A DNA stretch of 64,000 nucleotides from Tubulanus polymorphus. Its lineage: Eukaryota > Nemertea > Palaeonemertea > Tubulaniformes > Tubulanidae. Location of the stretch: the NCBI RefSeq assembly GCF_964204645.1, contig NC_134030.1, positions 13,978,447-14,042,446 of the forward strand, written 5' to 3'. Below the pieces are notes generated by a model. That model saw only the letters and a list, made by a program, of their open reading frames with translations. It was not told the origin of the DNA and did not search any database. This document shows, piece after piece, positions 58,253-64,000 of the stretch. Position numbers and translations under genes: made by a program. Position 1 is the first letter of the stretch. Every line of letters starts with the position of its first letter.

Positions 58253-58255
58253 ATT

Positions 58256-59838
58256 TGTAGCGGCATGGGATCGACAGTATATACTTCATTAAATCTTGGT
58301 AGCGAGAGCAGGTAAGTCCAGAATAGGTCCGCTACAGGTGGGTACGCCTAGGTCGATTCTGCCCCTGGAGAGGACAGAATAAGGGGTCAATGACCGCCCT
58401 AGGACAATCGTCGAAAAATACTATGCGATTTGCTAACTCGTGAGATTCGATTCGGTTTCCCGCCTAAACATAACTCTGACCAGTACAGTCGGTCGAATTT
58501 CTCAAGAACCACAGCCGGAAGTCACCACCTTTCGTTACGTCGGCCATTCGTAATCGAATCGACTCCGACCGTAAATTCGAGAGAAACTAAAAATAGGCGA
58601 TCGGTTTCTTCGACTATACAATTCAAGTGCAGTCTGAATTTTATTCCGGTTTCCATAAGCTCTACCGAATCCCACTGAATCTCGCGACAGTCATAGGCAA
58701 ATAAGGCAATCGCATTACTAGAATATCATGCTCGAATATATATATACTCCGAAAAATCGAACGCATAATCAAAAGAAGTAACAATTCATAGTTAAAAATG
58801 ACATGTATGAATATTTATTGATTTATTCAGGTCGAGAATCGTGGCGAAATGAACAGGCTATTAGGATTTGACTAGGCCTCGGACCTCCGAGCGATCTCGG
58901 GTCGAGAGGCGGCAAGGGCGAATATCCGACTTCGAGAGAAACCCGCGTTGTCAAGACAACGCAGATTACCCGAGTCATGATTCGAGAGAATTCGCTCGAA
59001 GCTCAGGCGATGAAAGTCTTCGAGCGAGAAAAGGTAGAGACTAATACTCGAGGCGAGTCCACTCGAAGTCGAATAAACGTAATTCATACGGGATAAAAGG
59101 CTATGATGTTCTTCCATTGCAGTGATCCTTGGTCGGATTCTCCTTTGATTTCGGGTTCAGACGAAGTATTCGAGCGGGGCCGGAGCCCTGTCCGAGGGAC
59201 GTGGTTTGAAATGACTTATCGCATCATTCCGGGGTCAATACAGACCTGAATAAGGCAATTAGACTGTGCGTCTGGCGATTTTTAAGAGATCGATTATTCA
59301 GCGAGCGATTACAACCTCTCTCAACGTGTCTCAAACACAGAATGTCAGAAATGCGGTTCTGACCGCTCTTAGATAGGCCGCCTTCTACGTTGATTGGCTA
59401 ATAGGCAAATTACTGCGCGAAAAAAAATGCCGGCGCACGCGGCTTTGGGTAGGCGTACATGACTGGAATTTTCGATGAACTATCTCGAAATCAATCCTCG
59501 TTTGGATATTTGCTATTAAAAGAGCAGAAACCCTTCACGGAAAAGACTTGGCAATATCCCAGGTAAAAGGAACTATTCCGTAAAACGGCCGTCTACGATG
59601 AGGTGATACGGCACTTCCGTATTTCAGCGATTTTGAATAGTGCGGCTCTGAATTGGCGAGTTTTCCTCAAAAGACGGATATAATGCTATCGCGGACTGGT
59701 CATCAGGTCTGAAGGTTGGTTCCATGGTCAATCTCGCCACATGACTATAGTACACTATCCGATGGAATAATAAGCTCCACTCCTCGACAAACTCGTTCCC
59801 GTGCATTTTTATCTCTCTGTTTCACACACACAGCCCCT
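58256..59838 (-). repeat. 5' LTR of element 2 (right limit not defined)
   Basis: The LTR ends, on the minus strand, CATGCCGCTACA at 58256. Two minus-strand AATAAA words lie near 58810-58830 (CTGAATAAATCAATAAATAT) and a CCAAT (TTAGCCAATCAA) near 59390, the order expected for an LTR of more than 1.1 kb. The TGTAGC-type start was not found before the transposon at 59839. A TGTAGCGGACC word at 58328-58335 (minus) would give only 80 bp. Confidence 0.5.
59830..59838. repeat. Target-site duplication, left (ACAGCCCCT)
   Basis: The nine bases ACAGCCCCT before the left terminal repeat recur exactly at 63597-63605 after the right terminal repeat. Confidence 0.85.
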
Positions 59839-60072
59839 CGGTTCCTGAACTTCGCTGAAAAAGCTGAAACACTGAAAAGCTGAAACGCTGAAATAAAAAC
59901 GCTGAAATTTCAGGGAATTTCCGAAAAACGCCGAAATTTCAGGGAATTCCCGAAAAACGCTGAAATCGTGCTAGGTACCGACAATACACGTTTTGAAATT
60001 CTTTCCGGGCCGGTGTCCGCTGCCGAGTCCTGAACCGTCTTTTAGACTCTACCTTCGGTTACAGAGACATGC
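59839..60072 (+). repeat. Left 234-bp terminal inverted repeat
   Basis: Reverse complement of 63363-63596 with about ten differences. It carries internal short repeats: GCTGAAA words at the outer end, then three ~27-bp units of the form AAACGCYGAAATTTCAGGGA plus ATTYCCGAAA. Confidence 0.92.
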
Positions 60073-60498
60073 CTTGAGGTCGTCGTCATGTTCGACTTGA
60101 TCGATTGCGGATTGCGTGGATTGTTAGATGTGTTTTTTGTTTTATGCGCATATACCGGTACGATCTAACAATGAAATTATCACTCCATTTGAATAAATTC
60201 TTAATTACAGTAATATTAATTCTCAATATTTTTTCTTATATTTGGTGATTTCTTCCAACTTATCATTGCCAAGTCTCATACAAAAGTAGTAGCTGAATGA
60301 AAGTACAGTAGTAAGGCTGAACCTGATAACCCAAATTAAGTGCTATCATGGAACTTATGACTACTTTGATTCTATTTTGGTGTGAATAAAGGTTCAACCG
60401 TCATAGTATACTGTACTTAGCATTACTACGATTGGGTGCCATATTTCTACAATCTCTTCAAGGAAGGAGTCTTGGAGTGTCTTTCGTTCCCGGGTAGG
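60073..60498. other. Transposon interior, no gene
   Basis: AT-rich, without a supported open frame. Confidence 0.5.
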
Positions 60499-60814
60499 CA
60501 TCCTCGCTTGCCAGGAGACCAGTATCGCTCCCAAACTCGCTTCCACCTGCCCCCTGGCCTCACGACGCGCGATTTCATTACCGGCGTTTTAGCGAATGAC
60601 GTCATATATCAACACGCGACAATACTTCCGTTTTCGCTACGTGTTCGCTGATTGGTCCATTTACCGGGAAATTCCATAGATGCCAAATGTCGTTTGTAAC
60701 AAGCGCTGTGATTGGCCCGACCTGATTCTGGTCGTCTAGTAACGACTCGAGGTCAAGCGGTTCGGAGAACAGCTTTAGTCAAGTTGGTTCGAATCCCTTG
60801 ACAGGTGAAGATGC
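60499..60814 (+). repeat. Dispersed repeat R1, copy 2
   Basis: Partner of 4974-5260 and more complete: it includes TGACGTCATATATCAACACG and ends with a B-box-like GGTTCGAATCCC near 60785-60796. Because the first copy is not inside such a transposon, R1 probably inserted here independently. Confidence 0.75.
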
Positions 60815-62027
60815 CGGGTAGGGTACGGGGTAAAACCTGGTTTACTTTCTCTGTCTACTTGCTGGAGACTACTATCTGCAATGTATTGCAAGTTTTTATT
60901 TGTTTGGCTTATGAGAGTCGAACAACGTTTTCCCATACACAGGCTTGGCTTTAGTACTAGATGAAGGCTAGGCACTGCACATTGTGGATTGACTGGAACT
61001 CTAAACTCACAAAATTAAACGAGTCAACAAGAAAGATCCAATAATTTGACGTTTGTCTAATTATATTATTTAACAGCTTAAAATAATACTTAACACATTA
61101 TAAGAATACACAAAAGAAATCAGTTCTTACATTATATCAGAATCAATAGTTCGCTTAACTCGGGCTTGAATTCTGGTTCCATTGCTTTATATTCTAATGA
61201 AATTCACTAGCATACCTTAGAATATTGCTTAGCTTAAGATAAAAAATTTGGTACCAGGAAAACGGGGAAGTAAAGTGGGTGTACTGTACATCCCCAATTG
61301 ACTTATTTCTCTCTGGTTGAATCAAGTTATTACTGAAATAGCATTCGAATAGCCATTTTGTTTTTAAAAATTGTGTCATTCAGCTATCCTGCTGCAAATT
61401 TCGCAGTTCAAGTTAACTAGTGCCATCTGATTTCTCAGTATCTCCAATTTGCACATTCTTAGCCCGAGTCTAAAAATAGAAAAAAAGTGCATTTAAAGTA
61501 GGAAATAAAAGAATAGTGGCTAACACACTCTGGAGATATAGCCTATGGGGTGGGCCTAGTTTGAAAGCACTGAGGTCCGAGGGAACAGCACTTAGTAAAT
61601 AAATACTGAAATCAAACTTACAAAACACCCAATACTTGAGATGATGTACTTGACAAGAAGTGTGTCCAGCTGAGCAAATCAACTTTATCTATGACTCCTC
61701 CTTTTATAGATACCGTAGTAGTCTAAAAATAAGAATCGGTACATTTTTCTAACAGTTGGTATGTCATTTAAAAAAAAAAAACCTATTATTATCACAACAC
61801 AGCAAATAAATTACAGTTGTTGAATGGTTTGCCCGATTTAGATTAATTGGTTGACGCTAATTAGTATGACCTATAAGTAGGGGCCTACTGCATGTCATTG
61901 GCGTCAATCCATTCCATTCCACGGTGAATTAAAAAGAAATTTAGTTAGATCCCTTTTGTCCAAAAGCTGCATCATTTATATAACTAGCTGTCAAATTTAA
62001 TTTACCTCCTTCAGAGAATACCATAGG
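60815..62027. other. Transposon interior, no gene
   Basis: Anonymous AT-rich DNA; the 60-70-codon frames here have no family resemblance. Confidence 0.45.
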
Positions 62028-62170
62028 GCATTCCTTTACTTTCGCACCGCACTATGTTCCACTCTGTCTACGTCCTTCAAACTTATGTCACTGGTGTATT
62101 TTTGTATGAGGAATCTTATGGTGAAGTCCGTTTTTTAATATCTCCAACAGAAAATAAAATTCGCTTTTTT
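62028..62170 (+). repeat. Inner inverted repeat, left arm
   Basis: GGCATTCCTTTACTTTCGCA… to …AAAATTCGCTTTTTT is the reverse complement of 62971-63115, with only about four differences over ~143 bp. Both arms encode the same short open stretch beginning MFHSVYVLQTYVTGVFLY in their respective orientations, which shows only that the duplication is recent. Confidence 0.9.
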
Positions 62171-62525
62171 TTCACAGGTAATGGTCATCTCGTCAGCAAT
62201 TATTTTTTGGTTGTGTTAAAAAGTCGTAATAGGATCAATTCATTTCAATTGATTTTATTGATACAGAAAAGTATGAAAAATATTTCAAGTATTCAACATC
62301 TAACAAATAATGTTTGTAAATGTGTAACGTTGTTCATAAAATCCTAAAAATAAATTTACAATTTTCCTTAAATAGGTTGTTTTTCTTTTTGATATGGGAA
62401 AGTCACACGGGCGGCTACTGGGATCCTGGGCATCTCTTCTGTTTTTATACAATGTAACAAATGACTGAGTGACAGATCATGATCAAAGGACTTTTAGTAT
62501 ATATATATATATAACAATGTATAAA

Positions 62526-62549
62526 CCCACGGCAGTTCACTGCTGTGGG
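62526..62549. repeat. Small perfect hairpin between the inner arms
   Basis: CCCACGGCAG / TTCA / CTGCTGTGGG: a 10-bp stem (one G-U pair as RNA) with a 4-nt loop. A further ACCCACAGCAAT copy lies 25 bp downstream. Confidence 0.7.
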
Positions 62550-62970
62550 AATGAGATGAATGAGACAAACCCACAGCAATAGTTTAACAACCTGTGGAAA
62601 ATGCCGCCGATGCCATCAATTTCCAAAATGAATAAATACTGAAAGTAAAAATGCCCTCGCATCATACGTCTCAAGATGGCTCAAGCCGGAGGACAGTGGC
62701 CAATTTTATCCGCTGTGACTCGACGAGAGGCACGTATATATTGTATATTTGTATATTTTCATTTTCTGTATCATGTATGTTTCTTAGGCATCATTGACCG
62801 TTTTATTAATCCAATAATAATAATCATTTTTTCTATTCTATTCCAAAAATGTGTCTTTTTAACTGTTTCTGTCGGTAGTTAGTAAGACCGGAGGCCATAG
62901 TCCGACTTTTACTGCTTCCCAACATGGCGACCATTTGCAGCACGTAAAAACTGGAGGAAGAAAATTTTAT

Positions 62971-63115
62971 AAAAAAGCGAATTTTATTTTCTGTTGAGAG
63001 ATATTAAAAAACGGACTTCACCATAAGATTCCCCATACAAAAATACACCAGTGACATAAGTTTGAAGGACGTAGACAGAGTGGAACATAGTGCGGTGCGA
63101 AAGTAAAGGAATGCC
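62971..63115 (-). repeat. Inner inverted repeat, right arm
   Basis: Partner of 62028-62170; ~800 bp separate the arms. Minus-strand sequence directly upstream stays open from 63349 (a 121-codon frame with HDEENPFTNRASQLKHYAQY) and ends shortly after entering the arm. It might be a transposase remnant, but I do not recognise it. Confidence 0.85.
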
Positions 63116-63362
63116 TACCATAGTCCGTCGCCCATCAACGTGTTGACAAAAGAAAAGTTGCTTATAATCCTGTTTTATACATGAACGATAGAAGTAAACC
63201 ATATTCTTGGAATATTGAGCATAGTGTTTAAGTTGGCTTGCACGGTTTGTGAATGGGTTTTCCTCATCATGCTGCCTGTATGCATTAAAAATCCGGATTT
63301 CAAGCGAATTAATTTGTTCAACATGTGGCCCTCTAGAAGTATACTCCACACATACTGCCCAT

Positions 63363-63596
63363 GCATGTCTCTGTAACCGAAGGTGGAGACTAAAAGACGG
63401 TTCAGGACTCGGCAGCGGATACCGGCCCGGAAATTATTTCAAAACGTGTATTGTCGGTACCTAGCACGATTTCAGCGTTTTTCGGGAATTCCCTGAAATT
63501 TCGGCGTTTTTCGGAAATTCCCTGAAATTTCAGCGTTTTTATTTCAGCGATTCAGCGTTTCAGTGTTTCAGCTTTTTCAGCGAAGTTCAGGAACCG
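63363..63596 (-). repeat. Right 234-bp terminal inverted repeat
   Basis: Reverse complement of 59839-60072, same internal short repeats, same length. Confidence 0.92.
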
Positions 63597-63605
63597 ACAG
63601 CCCCT
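63597..63605. repeat. Target-site duplication, right (ACAGCCCCT)
   Basis: Exact copy of 59830-59838. Confidence 0.85.
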
Positions 63606-64000
63606 CTACCATCAATGCCTAACCCCTGTTCGACCAACTGTGGGCGTTTTCCTTTGAAACATAAGCCTAATTGTAGAAGATAAGCATTAATCTATGTTAA
63701 TGCTGCATCTTTATCATGAAACCTAAGAAAGATTATTCTATTATTTAGGAATCACGCTTTGTGACGAAGAAATTGGTTCTAGGCTATAAATTTTACGACT
63801 CAAACGAATCTTTTCCTCAACAAAGCCGCTTTTAGTTTGATGCAAAATGAAATTTGCTTTTAAAATGTGTAACTAGGCCTAATCAAAAGGATATTTCAAA
63901 AGCAAACTTTGCCGGGCCAAGAGCCATATTGAATTCAATTTTTTCCGAACCATTATGCCTCTTTCATCATAACATTATTTATCCTATTTCAAGATCTTAG
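63606..64000. other. No gene seen
   Basis: Anonymous flank to the window edge. Confidence 0.4.

Larger units (their letters stand above)
52076..59838 (-). mobile_element. LTR retrotransposon element 2, Ty3/Gypsy type, reverse orientation, 3' end missing
   Basis: Minus strand, read right to left: LTR sequence ending at 58256, tRNA-Leu primer site, gag, pro, RT, RNase H, integrase, zinc-finger accessory ORF. Its 3' polypurine tract and 3' LTR are absent; the sequence ends 3 bp after the accessory stop codon, where element 1's LTR is cut. It is clearly related to element 1 in all genes and in the primer site but diverged (about 50-60% identity by eye), so it is not an inverted duplicate. It is rich in TCGA/CGA words, unlike element 1. 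The right limit (start of its 5' LTR) was not found and is set at the transposon boundary. Confidence 0.88.
59839..63596. mobile_element. Mutator-like DNA transposon, non-autonomous, 3758 bp
   Basis: Ends CGGTTCCTGAAC…GTTCAGGAACCG, with 234-bp terminal inverted repeats and a perfect 9-bp target duplication. A 9-bp duplication with long inverted ends is typical of MuDR/Mutator-like elements (including foldback-type families); Merlin (8-9 bp) is an alternative. No transposase was recognised: interior open frames are short. The interior holds a copy of dispersed repeat R1 and a pair of ~143-bp inverted repeats. It sits at the edge of element 2's LTR region. Confidence 0.82.

Noticed and set aside
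42287-58256. Single element with inverted duplicated coding region
   Set aside because: The two coding regions differ at roughly 40% of pol residues and almost entirely in the accessory ORF, so they are separate elements, not a recent inverted duplication.
60760-60815. tRNA gene
   Set aside because: B-box-like GGTTCGAATCCC is present, but no seven-base acceptor stem, anticodon arm or properly spaced A box can be drawn; kept as part of repeat R1.
62054-62347. 97-codon plus-strand frame in the transposon
   Set aside because: Its start lies in the inner inverted repeat and the rest is AT-rich without motif; the mirrored arm encodes the same start on the other strand.

Overview
This is non-coding-rich eukaryotic DNA: genes are split by GT..AG introns, microsatellites and long satellite arrays are present, and metazoan-type LTR retrotransposons fill about a quarter of the window. 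The very frequent TAGGCCTA-type words and the families seen suggest a marine invertebrate; the species cannot be named from the sequence alone. No bacterial features are present.

Layout. 1-2300: AT-rich sequence with two short coding relics and a GGCGC-rich degenerate array. 2306-4536 (+): a nine-exon gene of the integrase-core (rve-like) family, with clear exons but several reading-frame breaks. 4974-13000: mostly anonymous, with a dispersed repeat whose partner lies at 60.5 kb, a 34-bp-arm hairpin, a solo LTR with its polypurine tract, and a decayed GAGTAT/GACTC array. 13.48-34.85 kb: one continuous satellite built on an ~89-bp unit, with two pairs of ~1.93-kb modules and a ~13.7-kb super-period. 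35-39.3 kb: three phase-compatible minus-strand exons of an unrecognised small protein gene; a candidate last exon lies at 13.26 kb, so the satellite would fill a single ~22-kb intron. Each 1.93-kb module contains a decayed copy of this gene's third exon with its splice sites, which points to the gene's own exon-intron segment as part of the material amplified. 39.4-42.2 kb: old dispersed and tandem repeats.

42287-52075 (+): a Ty3/Gypsy-type LTR retrotransposon with a 2020-bp 5' LTR, a tRNA-Leu primer site, and gag and pro-pol with inactivating changes. A further ORF downstream of pol sits behind a splice acceptor and encodes a zinc-finger protein. Its 3' LTR is cut off at 52075, where a second, diverged relative in opposite orientation starts (52076 to beyond 58256, minus strand). 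That second element has the same order of genes, the same primer site and the same kind of spliced zinc-finger ORF. In both elements the zinc-finger ORF is intact while gag and pol are broken.

59839-63596: a 3.76-kb DNA transposon-like element with 234-bp terminal inverted repeats and a perfect 9-bp target duplication (Mutator-like in form), carrying a nested dispersed repeat and an internal inverted repeat but no recognisable transposase.

The most unusual observations are the exon-seeded intronic satellite and the conserved, apparently spliced zinc-finger accessory gene in the env position of two diverged Gypsy elements.
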